From: Coleofasciculus sp. LEGE 07092
GTDB lineage: Bacteria; Cyanobacteriota; Cyanobacteriia; Cyanobacteriales; Coleofasciculaceae
DNA length: 64,000 nucleotides
Assembly (NCBI RefSeq): GCF_015207375.1
Contig: NZ_JADEWY010000011.1
Coordinates: 1 to 64,000, forward strand
Direction of reading: 5' to 3'
Both the position numbers and the translations under genes were made by a program. Each line of letters begins with the position of its first letter. Position 1 is the stretch's first letter. This document shows, piece after piece, positions 43,596 to 53,180 of the stretch. A model generated the notes under the pieces. It was given only the letters and a program-made list of their open reading frames with translations, did not search any database and was not told the origin of the DNA.

Positions 43596-43622
43596 ACTTG
43601 ACTAAAGTTCTAAAATAGCTGA

Positions 43623-43656
43623 GTAGGGACACGATAAGATCGTGTCCTACCGTTTT
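43623..43656. terminator. Hairpin between convergent genes
   Basis: GTAGGGACACGAT, a short AAG loop, then ATCGTGTCCTAC with one bulged base, followed by CGTTTTG. It lies between the pentapeptide gene (plus) and the DUF2442 gene (minus) and could terminate both. The stem also belongs to a frequent cyanobacterial repeat type. Confidence 0.6.
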
Positions 43657-43673
43657 GTATGTGCTTCGCCCTT

Positions 43674-43946
43674 TCATGCGATCGCTTCATTAGTTCTCGG
43701 AGCAGGGGCACCCCGTAACATTCCTTCTGTGCTGAGATCTTCATCTATCTCTTCCCAGTGAATACCATAGCCTCCTCCAGATACTTCCCACTTGGTTCGC
43801 TGCTCCGGTGTAGCGTTCAGCAGTCTGGGATACCAAACCAGAGGTACAGTAATCGTTCTACCGTCCATCAAATCGACACTGATTGTCTCTTCGGTAAAGT
43901 GAATATCCTTAACTCTCTCGTCCGCTCGAATCGCCAAAATACCCAT
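43674..43946 (-). CDS. DUF2442 domain protein
   Basis: 90 residues from the ATG at 43946, chosen because GGAGG lies 6 bases upstream. The DUF2442 pattern is visible: VKDIHFTEETISVDLMDGRT, VPLVWYPRLLNATPEQRTKW and GYGIHWEEIDEDLSTEGMLR. The gene overlaps the end of the DUF4160 gene by 38 bases. The pair is widespread and toxin-antitoxin-like in organisation; function not established. Confidence 0.9.
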   Translation of the reverse strand: MGILAIRADERVKDIHFTEETISVDLMDGRTITVPLVWYPRLLNATPEQRTKWEVSGGGYGIHWEEIDEDLSTEGMLRGAPAPRTNEAIA

Positions 43947-44163
43947 ACCAAGCCTCCAATAACTTTTCCTGATTTTCTTGCACCATTGACTGCAATTTAC
44001 GAAGTTCTTTGGCACTAAAACCGATATTATTTGCCAAACTGACTGTCTCTAGCCAAAATTTAGCAGACAAGTTATCGCGGTCAATATGTATGTGCGGTGG
44101 CTCATTTGGTTCATGGCTGTAAAAGTAGAATCGGTAAGCGCCAATTCTTAAAACTGTTGGCAT
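43909..44163 (-). CDS. DUF4160 domain protein
   Basis: An 84-residue protein with the DUF4160 signature: MPTVLRIGAYRFYFYSHEPN, EPPHIHIDRDNLSAKFWLE and a C-terminal helix (ELRKLQSMVQENQEKLLEAW). The conserved His pair in PPHIHI may bind metal or catalyse. Translationally coupled with the DUF2442 gene by overlap. Confidence 0.9.
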   Translation of the reverse strand: MPTVLRIGAYRFYFYSHEPNEPPHIHIDRDNLSAKFWLETVSLANNIGFSAKELRKLQSMVQENQEKLLEAWYGYFGDSSGRES

Positions 44164-44391
44164 ATCTTAAGGCTACACGAAGACTATTCGATCTAACAAT
44201 GCACTGTACCAGACGGAAGGGCGAGCACGCTATCAGGCGAGATCATATAGATTGATTTTGATTGCACATAAGCATCAGTACGATCGCGCTACCGAAATCC
44301 AGCAGAAATTTGATTAACTCATGTCCAATCGCCTATGCTAGAAAGCCATTTGCGATCGCTTCTTTTCAATGCCCTCTTAAAAAGAACTCCA

Positions 44392-45825
44392 TCACTCCGG
44401 TAACTCCATCACCTGCCGATAATGTGCTTCCAGCTTCCGCACCATCTCCGACTGACGGTTAACAGTCCACTGACTGCGTTCAAATAATTCCTTTCTCAAT
44501 TCATCACCATCAATTCTCGTCACCTTACCATCAGCAACTACCCGTTCCCCATTCACCCAAACACTATCTATCGCATTCGTCGGACGCCCCATAACTAACA
44601 ACCCAATCGGATCAGTGCGGGGCAATAAGGATAAACTAGTCAGGTCATACAGTACTAAATCTGCTTTCTTCCCCACCGTCAGCGAACCCAACTCATCCGC
44701 CACATTCAATCCCTTCGCACCCCCTAACGATGCCATCTTTACTGCCTGACGGGGGGTAATCCAGTGGCGATAATCTAAATCAGTGATATTGTGCAGCAGC
44801 GAACCCATCTTAATCGCTTCTAACAAATCCTGGGAATCGTTACTTGCTGCACCGTCGCAACCGAATGTAACATTTACCCCCGCCTGACGGTATTTCAAAA
44901 TGGGGGCAATACCACTTCCCAAACGCAAGTTACTCAGGGGATTGTGTACCACCGTCGCTCGCGTTTCTGCGAGAATAGCAATATCGGCATCATCCAACCA
45001 GACACAGTGAGCTAGAGAGGTGCGATCGCTCAGATACCCGATACGCTTCAAGTATTCAACCGCACTATAACCATATTTTTCCTTAGCTAATAGCTTTTGC
45101 GCTTTAGTTTCCAGTAAGTGTGCGTGACGACAAAGATTATAGCGATCGCTTAATTCAATACATCCCTCAAATAACGCATCCGAACACAACTGAATCCCCG
45201 TTGGTGCGACTAAAATATTTACCCCTGCTTCTGGTTTATGGAATTTCTCTACTACCTCCCGCATCAGCGCCAAGGTTTCCTCGGTGGAACGGATGTAGTT
45301 TTCGTGTTCCCGTTTGGCATTACCATCGGGGATACCTTCTGAGAGAGATTCATCTTGAATCAGAGGACCAACAAACGCCCGAATGCCAATTTCTTGATAA
45401 GCGCGAACTGCCGCCGCAACGGTTTCAATTTCTTGACCTGGAATTAATACTAAATGATCGACAACACTCGTGCCGCCAGAGAGTAACGTTTCCACTGCTG
45501 TCCCCAAAGCACTCAAATAAACCTGTTCCGGTTCTAGCGGGGTAAAGTCGTAGAGTTCAGCAATCCACAGTTCCAACGGCAAGGGTGGAATAATACCTCG
45601 CTGCCACATCTCTGAGGAGTGAGTATGGGCGTTGACGAAACCCGGTAGAAGTAGTTTGTTTTCACCGTTAACCGTAGTGCCTTCACCCTCCTTTACCAAG
45701 TTAGGGGGGGCATTTAAAGAGGTTGTAGGGATAATTTCAGCAATTGTATCCCCCTCAATTTGCACCTGTGCTGTTGTATAACCCGACTCGACGGGAATTA
45801 AAACTTGCTCGATTGTATAACTCAC
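44392..45825 (-). CDS. ATZ/TRZ family amidohydrolase
   Basis: A 477-residue metal-dependent hydrolase of the amidohydrolase superfamily (TIM barrel with small beta-sandwich). HxH is in FVNAHTHSSEMW (about residue 67). His is in LCRHAHLLET, the next His in LAHCVWLDDADIAIL and the late Asp in VTFGCDGAASNDSQDLLEA. This pattern fits deaminases or dechlorinases of the guanine deaminase/SAH-MTA deaminase/atrazine group; the substrate is unknown. It is divergent from the effector-like gene, beyond which lie a cysteine hydrolase and a cupin that might act in one N-compound pathway. Confidence 0.88.
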   Translation of the reverse strand: MSYTIEQVLIPVESGYTTAQVQIEGDTIAEIIPTTSLNAPPNLVKEGEGTTVNGENKLLLPGFVNAHTHSSEMWQRGIIPPLPLELWIAELYDFTPLEPEQVYLSALGTAVETLLSGGTSVVDHLVLIPGQEIETVAAAVRAYQEIGIRAFVGPLIQDESLSEGIPDGNAKREHENYIRSTEETLALMREVVEKFHKPEAGVNILVAPTGIQLCSDALFEGCIELSDRYNLCRHAHLLETKAQKLLAKEKYGYSAVEYLKRIGYLSDRTSLAHCVWLDDADIAILAETRATVVHNPLSNLRLGSGIAPILKYRQAGVNVTFGCDGAASNDSQDLLEAIKMGSLLHNITDLDYRHWITPRQAVKMASLGGAKGLNVADELGSLTVGKKADLVLYDLTSLSLLPRTDPIGLLVMGRPTNAIDSVWVNGERVVADGKVTRIDGDELRKELFERSQWTVNRQSEMVRKLEAHYRQVMELPE

Positions 45826-46140
45826 GAGATAGAACCTGATGAAACCCCTGAGTGTAAAACTTTAACACAATCAGTAATGTTCCCGACAAACAACAGAATA
45901 GTAACAGTTAGCGCTATGACCGAGATTTCGAGATTTCTCATCACGATTTCTCAAGGGCTTATAAAACCTAGATTGACGGGAGAAGAAGGCGTTCCACACT
46001 CTGTCACAATTCCTGGCTTACCCAAAATGCCCGAAACCTAGTCTAGGTAAGGTCTTGACGAGTGTGTCCACGTTCTTTTTGAGAAATGCGGATATTATAA
46101 TTAGTGATTATTCTTTGACAACGATAATTAAATATAATAG
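45826..46140. other. Intergenic region between divergent genes
   Basis: 315 bases. A plus-strand 78-codon frame (45805-46041) has no ribosome site and overlaps the amidohydrolase start, so it was not called. The right end is strongly AT-rich just before the effector-like gene. Confidence 0.4.
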
Positions 46141-48237
46141 ATGAGTGACCCTCAGAGTATCCGTCAGCACATCGGCAAAAAAGATTCTAGTCTTTCACCG
46201 ACTCCTGCACAGAATCCGTTTCAAACTCGTGGCTTTGGCAAAGGAATTCAAGCACGTTCAGCGCAGTTACCGACAACAAATCTTTTGCAAACTCGTGGAT
46301 TTGGTTCTCCGCCCCAGCCATCACTGCAACAGCAGGAACCAGCAGATATCCAAACACAAAGGGAACGGGCAGAACAGTTTGGGTACAATGCGGCGGATAT
46401 TCCGACATTTGCATCGGGAGGAACACAACTCCCACCGACTAATCCAGCACTAGCTGTAGCTGAACAGATCAGGAATCGGTATAACGCAGCACAACTTGCA
46501 GAGTCTGGACAGAATGAGACGGTGCAGAGGCGAAAAGATGGTCAACAAACAAAAATGTCCCCAGATCAAATTAAGCATGCAAATCGCATCCGCAAGGCAA
46601 GAGGACTTGAGCTTCTATCAATACCGCAACCAGCAAACCAAAACCCGCCCGCCGTCGCCGACCAAACAGCAAGCACCGTTGAATCTCAAAATGCTCATAA
46701 TTTAAAAATTCCCCAAATTTTGAAGGAGTTAAAAAGCTGGAATGCAGTTAAAGAATGTTACCTGACAACGCCTGATATAATGAAGAAATTTGCCGAATAT
46801 CGCAAATGGTATGTAGATACCAAAATTAACGAACTTAGAAAGAAATATCCTACCCTCATTGCTAAATCGGTAGGCAGTACAGACCTCAGTTCTGACTATG
46901 ATATCACAGTATCAACTCCGGAAACGGGAGAAGATGTTGAAGCAGTTAATGATTTTAACAATATAGTCAAATCAGAATTTGGAGTCCAACCAGGGACTCT
47001 GTTCGACACTAACCTTTATGCCAAAGATTTTCTCAAAGTCGAAGGAAATATTAAAGCTGATAATCAACAACAGTTGGCAGCAGACAAAGATTTGTTACAA
47101 CCAGAAAACGGCTTAAAAGAGTTTAGCAATCTCGATCAAGATGTAGCGGCTTTAGTGAAACAGCGACGGTTTATGAACCAAACTGAATGGGATAAATATA
47201 CTCAAACTGTGGTTCAAAACATTAGCGATCCAGAGCAAGCAAAGGCTATTTTAAAACAATATGAAGAAGCCGATGGCATTTATCAAATTGCTGCTTATGA
47301 ACTCTTGTCTGAAGTCAAACAAGGATTGTCCTCAAAACGTCAATCTGAACTTAAAAAACAAGCAAGAAAAGAACTAGGAGTAGAAGAACAAAAAGTATTA
47401 AAAAACATCAAAGACAATAATCTTCGTGATGAAATTGAAGCACAGCTTTTAGGCGAACAAGAATTACATTTAATTAGTCACCAACAGGGAGACGTAGTTT
47501 TAGAGAAAAGCAACCAAATATATGTACAAAGAATGCGGCAAGTGCGTGTACTGCAAACACTGATTAATCAGCCTGAAGATGCTTCTGATAGTGAAATAAA
47601 TTCCATGAAAACAGAAGTAAAAAAGCTGTTAGGTGAAGCTTGTTTCTTTGCTTCTGAAGCTTATCACAGTGAAGGTGCAGTTAAACACGTCGTTGCTGGT
47701 CTTCAAGGACCAAATTCTGCCCAAGCACTAGCTCAACTTACTCCTGAACACATTTTGCAATCTTATAACGAACAGCTGGGTGACTTCTTAAAAGATATTG
47801 TCCACTACACTCCACAAGAACAAAAACCTAATGGTTCAGCAGGCATAACATTTTACCGCTCATCGAAATATCTATACCGATTATTTGATGCTGTATTAGA
47901 AATTAAAAAGCGACCACAATTCCAAGATTTGTATCTAGATATTGAAGCCAAGTCTGGTCAATTATCAAACTTAGCAAGTGCAGTTAAAAGCGAATTATTA
48001 GCTATCCGTAAAGGAGAGAAAAAATTTGATAGTGAAGAACAAAGAAATCAAGCAGCTATAGAATTTGTGAAAAGCCAATTCCAAGTTGATTCTGGGGAAA
48101 ATTTAAAGAAAACTATTTTGAAAATGAGCATAGATTTTAACCAAAAGGTTCGGAATAAGTTGTCATTTACAACAGATGAAGAAACACGAAAAGAATACTT
48201 CAAAAATGTGAAAATAACCGATTCTAGTCGCCGATAG
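46141..48237 (+). CDS. Effector-like protein with NTase motif
   Basis: A 698-residue protein. Residues 1-135 are Gln/Pro-rich and contain two copies of a QTRGFG motif (28-33 and 50-55) plus RERAEQFGYNAADIPTFASG; this style is known to me from cyanobacterial proteins linked to extracellular contractile injection systems and DUF4157-type toxins. Residues 195-300 carry GSTDLSSDYDITV (245-257), the G-S-x(n)-S-D-Y-D motif of nucleotidyltransferase-fold enzymes, with a further acidic residue in the FDTNLYAKDF segment. Residues 310-698 are long helices. No signal peptide. The codon use is AT-rich compared with neighbours, which suggests transfer. Confidence 0.6.
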   Translation: MSDPQSIRQHIGKKDSSLSPTPAQNPFQTRGFGKGIQARSAQLPTTNLLQTRGFGSPPQPSLQQQEPADIQTQRERAEQFGYNAADIPTFASGGTQLPPTNPALAVAEQIRNRYNAAQLAESGQNETVQRRKDGQQTKMSPDQIKHANRIRKARGLELLSIPQPANQNPPAVADQTASTVESQNAHNLKIPQILKELKSWNAVKECYLTTPDIMKKFAEYRKWYVDTKINELRKKYPTLIAKSVGSTDLSSDYDITVSTPETGEDVEAVNDFNNIVKSEFGVQPGTLFDTNLYAKDFLKVEGNIKADNQQQLAADKDLLQPENGLKEFSNLDQDVAALVKQRRFMNQTEWDKYTQTVVQNISDPEQAKAILKQYEEADGIYQIAAYELLSEVKQGLSSKRQSELKKQARKELGVEEQKVLKNIKDNNLRDEIEAQLLGEQELHLISHQQGDVVLEKSNQIYVQRMRQVRVLQTLINQPEDASDSEINSMKTEVKKLLGEACFFASEAYHSEGAVKHVVAGLQGPNSAQALAQLTPEHILQSYNEQLGDFLKDIVHYTPQEQKPNGSAGITFYRSSKYLYRLFDAVLEIKKRPQFQDLYLDIEAKSGQLSNLASAVKSELLAIRKGEKKFDSEEQRNQAAIEFVKSQFQVDSGENLKKTILKMSIDFNQKVRNKLSFTTDEETRKEYFKNVKITDSSRR

Positions 48238-48639
48238 TGCGAGCATTCGCATCGTAGGTTGGGTTGAAGCATGAAACCTAACATTCATTAGCTCTTGGCA
48301 ACTTAAATGAAACCCTTTGAGGGGAGAGAGAGTGCGATCGCTCAAAATCTAAATCTAACTTTCCCCACTTTATCATCCCATAGGTCTTCGGAGGTTTCTT
48401 GCTCTTGGGCGAAAGACATGGTAGTTCCACGAAGGAGAGCGTGATAAATCTAGTTTAGTGCGAAAGGGGTTAGCCCCTAGAGTTGCCCTGGCGATCGCAA
48501 TTCAGCCTTTCCGATAAAGTTTTGTAAAAAACTAGTAGCCTAGAATCCATCATTCCTAGCAGAATTGGGGCGAGCACAAAAAAATTGCCGTAGCTTTCCC
48601 CTTTTAATTACAAATTTTTCAAGTCTTTCCATCACTACT
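48238..48639. other. Intergenic region, no gene seen
   Basis: 402 bases. It includes GTAGGTTGGGTTGAAGCATG and AACCTAACA, a common dispersed repeat, and a frame open into the cysteine hydrolase from 48565 that lacks coding character before its ATG at 48640. Confidence 0.45.
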
Positions 48640-49413
48640 ATGAATCAACCTCTGCGTACTTTGGGTGTAGCACCGAATACTTGGACAGTCAGTGAAGCAA
48701 CTGCCGATCTCACCCGTCCCCCCGTCACTCCCCAACCCATAACCCTACCGACAGAAACCAAAACCCTACGCCTGGATCTTCTTAAATCGGCGATTCTCGT
48801 CATCGATATGCAAAATGATTTCTGTCATCCCGATGGTTGGTTAGCCCACATCGGCGTAGATGTAACACCCGCCCGCGATCCGATCAATCCCTTAAAAACC
48901 CTGCTACCTGAATTGCGAGCTGCAAAAGTACCCATCATCTGGGTAAACTGGGGGAACCGTCCCGACTTACTCAACATCAGTCCCGGACTACTACACGTTT
49001 ACAACCCCACCGGTGAAGGGATAGGATTAGGCGATCGCTTACCCAAACGAGATGCTAAAGTTCTCATCAAGGATAGTTGGGCAGCCGCAGTTGTAGATGA
49101 ATTAGAACAAAAATCAGAAGATATCCGCCTTGATAAGTATCGCATGAGTGGTTTTTGGGATACGCCTTTGGACAGCATTTTACGCAATCTGGGCAAAACT
49201 ACACTCTTTTTTGCGGGTGTTAATATTGACCAATGTGTCATGGCAACTTTACAAGATGCCAACTTCCTGGGTTATGACTGCATCCTTGTCAAAGACTGTG
49301 CAGCAACAACATCCCCCGACTATTGTTTTAAGGCTACGATTTACAACGTCAATCAATGTTTTGGCTTTGTCACTGATTCTGGGTCGATTATCAAAGCGAT
49401 TAAATCTCGTTGA
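48640..49413 (+). CDS. Cysteine hydrolase (isochorismatase-like)
   Basis: 257 residues from the ATG at 48640; the frame upstream looks non-coding. The isochorismatase-like fold is shown by ILVIDMQNDFCHPDGWL (catalytic Asp), the Lys in VLIKDSWAAAVVDEL region and the nucleophile Cys in GVNIDQCVMATLQDA. The family cleaves amides such as ureidoacrylate, biuret or N-carbamoyl compounds (RutB/biuret hydrolase type). It precedes the cupin gene and lies opposite an amidohydrolase, so a nitrogen-compound degradation role is inferred. Confidence 0.88.
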   Translation: MNQPLRTLGVAPNTWTVSEATADLTRPPVTPQPITLPTETKTLRLDLLKSAILVIDMQNDFCHPDGWLAHIGVDVTPARDPINPLKTLLPELRAAKVPIIWVNWGNRPDLLNISPGLLHVYNPTGEGIGLGDRLPKRDAKVLIKDSWAAAVVDELEQKSEDIRLDKYRMSGFWDTPLDSILRNLGKTTLFFAGVNIDQCVMATLQDANFLGYDCILVKDCAATTSPDYCFKATIYNVNQCFGFVTDSGSIIKAIKSR

Positions 49414-49415
49414 GC

Positions 49416-49439
49416 GTAGTGGTTTAAACTACTGGCGGG
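49416..49439. repeat. GTAGTGGTTTAAACTACTGG palindrome
   Basis: Imperfect palindrome right after the cysteine hydrolase stop, nearly identical to the perfect palindrome at 37024-37041, including the following GGCGG. Confidence 0.5.
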
Positions 49440-49562
49440 TTGTTGCAACTTACCAGTAACTCATCCGCTACATCCGTTACCAAAATCTGCCACACATCCC
49501 TAAGCAGTAAGGCAAAATGAAGGAAATACATTTTAATGATGAATTCTTAGGAGAAATTGCGA

Positions 49563-50015
49563 ATGGACTCTCGCTGCATGATTCCCGTAATCAAGTCACC
49601 CAAAGACTATCAAGCTTATCGCATTAGTCCTCAGGATACGAACCGTTTAGCCATTGTATTTGATCCAGTGATAGCAGATGCGTCCTTAACCTTTTGTGTG
49701 GAAATTTTTGATGAAGGAGGCAAAACGCCCCCCAACCGCCATCAAATTGCTGTAGAAATGTTCTTTATCCTCAAGGGAGAGGGGGAGGCTATTTGTGATG
49801 GAAAAACGGTTCCGATTCGATCAGGAGACAGTTTATTGGTGCCGCCAACGGGCATTCATGAAATTAGAAATACAGGTATGGGTCGTTTGTATGCGCTGTG
49901 TTTTATGGTTCCCAATGAAGATTTTGCGGAACTCATTCGTAGTGGAACACCTGTAGAATTGGATGAGGACGATTTACGAGTACTGAGTCGTACTGATGCG
50001 CTGGTGACTTGTTAA
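49563..50015 (+). CDS. Cupin domain protein
   Basis: 150 residues from the ATG at 49563 with AGGAGA about 9 bases before it. The cupin core at about 55-115 is PNRHQIAVEMFFILKGEGEA (metal motif with His and Glu) and VPPTGIHEIRNTGMGRLYAL (second His). A single cupin barrel, possibly a metal-dependent isomerase, dioxygenase or regulator; the substrate is unknown. Same strand as the cysteine hydrolase, 149 bases downstream. Confidence 0.85.
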   Translation: MDSRCMIPVIKSPKDYQAYRISPQDTNRLAIVFDPVIADASLTFCVEIFDEGGKTPPNRHQIAVEMFFILKGEGEAICDGKTVPIRSGDSLLVPPTGIHEIRNTGMGRLYALCFMVPNEDFAELIRSGTPVELDEDDLRVLSRTDALVTC

Positions 50016-50296
50016 AGCATTGAATGACTCCCTCAAAAAATACAAGGCATACGGCTCCAAGGAAAATATAAGGAGAGCCTTCTTTATCGCATCACTGTCC
50101 TATCCATCGTCTGGTTTGATAAAAAATCTTCTATCGATTGCAGATAATTATAATCATAACAAATTCTAATTGTATAATCTTATAAGCTAAGTCAATAATA
50201 GGATAATATTATAATCCTTATCGCTTGCTCCTACACTCAGCTTTGTTGGGTTACGCACCAAGCGCTCTAGAACAAGTATGAAACGAATTTACGGAA

Positions 50297-52870
50297 GTGA
50301 CTTACCCCAATCCCAAAGACCAAAAGGTACAGGAGTCACTTAAGCAAAGCGAAGAACGCTATAGGACTCTAGTTGCAAATATTCCAGGTGCTGTTTACCG
50401 CTGTGCCTGCGACTCAGACCGGAAAATGGCGTTTCTCAGCGAAGCGATTGAGGATATTTCTGGCTATCCGCCGAGTGACTTTATTAATAATCGAGTGCGG
50501 TCTTTTGGCAGTATCATTCATCCTCAAGATCGGGCGAATGTCGATCAAGTTGTCTGGCAGAATGCCAGACTCAAACATTCCTATGTCATTGAGTACCGGA
50601 TTGTGCGAGCGGATGGAACCTTAGTGTGGGTTTATGACAAAGGTCAAGCTATCTTCAGTGATACAGGAGAAATCCTTTGGCTGGATGGGGTAATCTTAGA
50701 CATTAGCGATCGCAAACAAATAGAAGCTCAATTACACTGTACCCAAGGGTTCCTCAACTCTGTGATTGACAACTTGCCTGTGGGGGTGTATATAAAAGAT
50801 GCTGAGAAACTGCGTATTCTGTACTGGAACAAAGCCAGTGAACGGATATTTGGCTATTCCAAAGCAGCAGTCTTAGGCAAGAATGACTATGATTTTTTAC
50901 CACAACAACAGGCTCGGTACTTACGTGCTAAAGACCGACAAGTGCTAGCGGGCGGACAACTAATCGAGAGTCTGGACGAAACAACTCTCGCCCCTTATCC
51001 AGAGAAACGGTTCCTGTATACCCAGAAAATTCCCCTATTCGACGAAACCGATACGCCCCAATATTTGCTGGTGATTTGCGAAGACATCACCGAGCGCAAG
51101 CGAGTTGAGGCAGCATTGCGGGAATCAGAAGCTCACTATCGTTCCATTGTAGAGACTGCATCCGAGGGGGTTTGGATTTTCAATGCCGATAGCCAAACCA
51201 CCTTTGCCAACACTCCCATGGCTCAAATGCTGGGCTATCAGGTAGAAGAAATGCTGGGGCGCTCCCTATTTGACTTCATGGATGAAGAAAGTCGCGCCCT
51301 CGCTGATGCCTATGTGGAGCGCCGCCGCCAAGGTTTCCATGAACGACACGATTTCAGATTTCGCCGTAAGGATGGCTCCGAGTTGTGGGCAATTGTTTCA
51401 GCCATGCCCATTTTTGATGCCGATAATCAGTTTGTCGGCGTCTTAAGGATGATTACCGATATTAGCGATCGCAAGCAAGCCGAGGCGCAACTGCAAGAGA
51501 GAGAGGAGTTTTTACGCAGCATCTACGATGGCATCGAGTCCTCAATCTTTGTAGTAGACGTTCAAGAAAAAGAGAATTCAGAAATCACAACTGAGGCATC
51601 AGAAGCCAGAACCGAAGAAATTGTAACTTCTGCCTATGAATTTCGCTACAGAGGTCTAAACCCAGCTCACGAGCGCTTAATCGGTATCCAAACAGCCGAA
51701 TTGCAAGGCAAAACACCTGAAGAAGTATTACCTCCACCTGTTGCCGCCGCCTTGCATCATCGCTATGAGCAGTGTGTGCGTGCAGAAACCCCCATTCGCT
51801 ACGAGGAATGCTTGTTATTAAACGGAAAAGATACTTGGTGGCTCACGACTCTGACCCCTTTACGGAATGAACAAGGGCGTATTTATCGCTTGGTGGGTAC
51901 GAGTACGACTATAAGCGATCGCAAGCAGGCACTGGAAGCCTTGCAGCAGTCCGAGAGTCGATTGAAAGCCAAAAACCAACAGCTCAAGCAAGCCTTGCGT
52001 AAACTCAAACAAGCCCAAGCCCAACTGATTCAAAATGAAAAAATGATCAGTTTGGGTCAGATGGTTGCGGGTATAGCTCATGAAATTAACAACCCGATTA
52101 GCTTCATTTACGGAAACGTTAACTATGCCTGTACCTATGCGACTGACTTGTTGCACTTAGTAGAACTCTATAGCCAGCACTATCCTGAACCCGTACCAGA
52201 AATCACGCACGAGATTGATGCCATTAACCTGAATTTCATCAAAACAGATTTCCCCAAACTGTTTAAGTCCATGACAGAAGGGGCAGAGCGCATCCACTCC
52301 CTTGTTTTGTCTCTGCGGAACTTCTCCCGTTTGGATGAAGCGGAAATGAAGGCAGTTAATATTCATGAAGGCATCGATAGCAGCCTACTCATTTTGCAGC
52401 ATCGACTCAAAAAGCGTCCATCTCAGCCGGAAATTCAGGTGATCAAAGAGTATGGGCAACTCCCGCCAGTTGAATGTTATCCGAGTCAACTCAATCAGGT
52501 ATTTATCAACCTCCTCAGTAATGCTATTGACGCCTTAGAATCAGAGTCAGATCCTCAGCGAGTCAGCCCCTCAGAAGTAACACCCACTATCACCATTCAC
52601 ACCGAAGTGAAGAATCAAAACACTCGTCCGAATTCTGAACAAGTTATCATTCGGATTACTGACAACGGACCCGGTATCTCAAAAGCTGTCAAGAAACGCA
52701 TCTTTGACCCCTTTTTCACAACCAAACCTGTTGGTGTTGGTACAGGTTTAGGGTTGTCCATTTCCCACTCAATTATCGTTGAAAAACACAGAGGTCATTT
52801 AACCTGCGTTTCCGCACCAGGTAAAGGAGCAGAATTTATTATTGAGTTGCCAATGAAGCAAAAGCGCTAA
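50297..52870 (+). CDS. Multi-PAS sensor histidine kinase
   Basis: An 857-residue soluble kinase starting at GTG 50297. Four PAS/PAC units: about 15-140 (EERYRTLVANIPGAVYRCAC), 145-275, 277-395 (EAHYRSIVETASEGVWIFNA) and 400-545. A coiled coil at 550-585 is followed by a HisKA with the phospho-acceptor His in MVAGIAHEINNPISFIYGNV, and a HATPase (N box NQVFINLLSNAIDAL, DNGPGIS, GTGLGLSIS). No receiver domain or response regulator is adjacent. No membrane helix, so a cytoplasmic signal is sensed by the PAS domains. Confidence 0.92.
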   Translation: MTYPNPKDQKVQESLKQSEERYRTLVANIPGAVYRCACDSDRKMAFLSEAIEDISGYPPSDFINNRVRSFGSIIHPQDRANVDQVVWQNARLKHSYVIEYRIVRADGTLVWVYDKGQAIFSDTGEILWLDGVILDISDRKQIEAQLHCTQGFLNSVIDNLPVGVYIKDAEKLRILYWNKASERIFGYSKAAVLGKNDYDFLPQQQARYLRAKDRQVLAGGQLIESLDETTLAPYPEKRFLYTQKIPLFDETDTPQYLLVICEDITERKRVEAALRESEAHYRSIVETASEGVWIFNADSQTTFANTPMAQMLGYQVEEMLGRSLFDFMDEESRALADAYVERRRQGFHERHDFRFRRKDGSELWAIVSAMPIFDADNQFVGVLRMITDISDRKQAEAQLQEREEFLRSIYDGIESSIFVVDVQEKENSEITTEASEARTEEIVTSAYEFRYRGLNPAHERLIGIQTAELQGKTPEEVLPPPVAAALHHRYEQCVRAETPIRYEECLLLNGKDTWWLTTLTPLRNEQGRIYRLVGTSTTISDRKQALEALQQSESRLKAKNQQLKQALRKLKQAQAQLIQNEKMISLGQMVAGIAHEINNPISFIYGNVNYACTYATDLLHLVELYSQHYPEPVPEITHEIDAINLNFIKTDFPKLFKSMTEGAERIHSLVLSLRNFSRLDEAEMKAVNIHEGIDSSLLILQHRLKKRPSQPEIQVIKEYGQLPPVECYPSQLNQVFINLLSNAIDALESESDPQRVSPSEVTPTITIHTEVKNQNTRPNSEQVIIRITDNGPGISKAVKKRIFDPFFTTKPVGVGTGLGLSISHSIIVEKHRGHLTCVSAPGKGAEFIIELPMKQKR

Positions 52871-53180
52871 GTTGGTCATTGGTCATTAGTTAAACATCCG
52901 TTACATCCGTTAAGCCGTGTTCGAGTTGTTCGAGTGTTGCCGTTTGTCCGGTTAATCCGGAGGAACACAGGGGTGGGGCGATCGCTTCGTAGATGCCATG
53001 GGAATAGATTTTGGCGACTTCGGGTTCTGTTTTTTCAACGGGATACTCGTTCCATAGCTTATTAGTCGTCAAAGATGTTAAGTTAATGACCAAAAGGAAG
53101 TAATCAAATTTCTTTCTTTTGCTCCTTGATATCCCATCCCTTCTAGGCGTAAATTTTACGGCTTCTTCCGATTAACTGGC
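52871..53180. other. Intergenic region, no convincing gene
   Basis: 310 bases between the kinase and the PrsW-family gene. A 67-codon minus-strand frame (52890-53093) reads like protein in part (VEKTEPEVAKIYSHGIYEAI), but has no ribosome site and could be a relic. Confidence 0.4.

Noticed and set aside
45805..46041. 78-codon plus-strand frame upstream of the effector-like gene
   Set aside because: Overlaps the amidohydrolase start, has no Shine-Dalgarno and reads poorly.
48565..48639. Upstream extension of the cysteine hydrolase
   Set aside because: Reads non-coding before MNQPLRTLGVAP; the ATG at 48640 is preferred.
52890..53093. 67-codon minus-strand frame
   Set aside because: Partly protein-like but no ribosome site or recognisable family; at most a relic.
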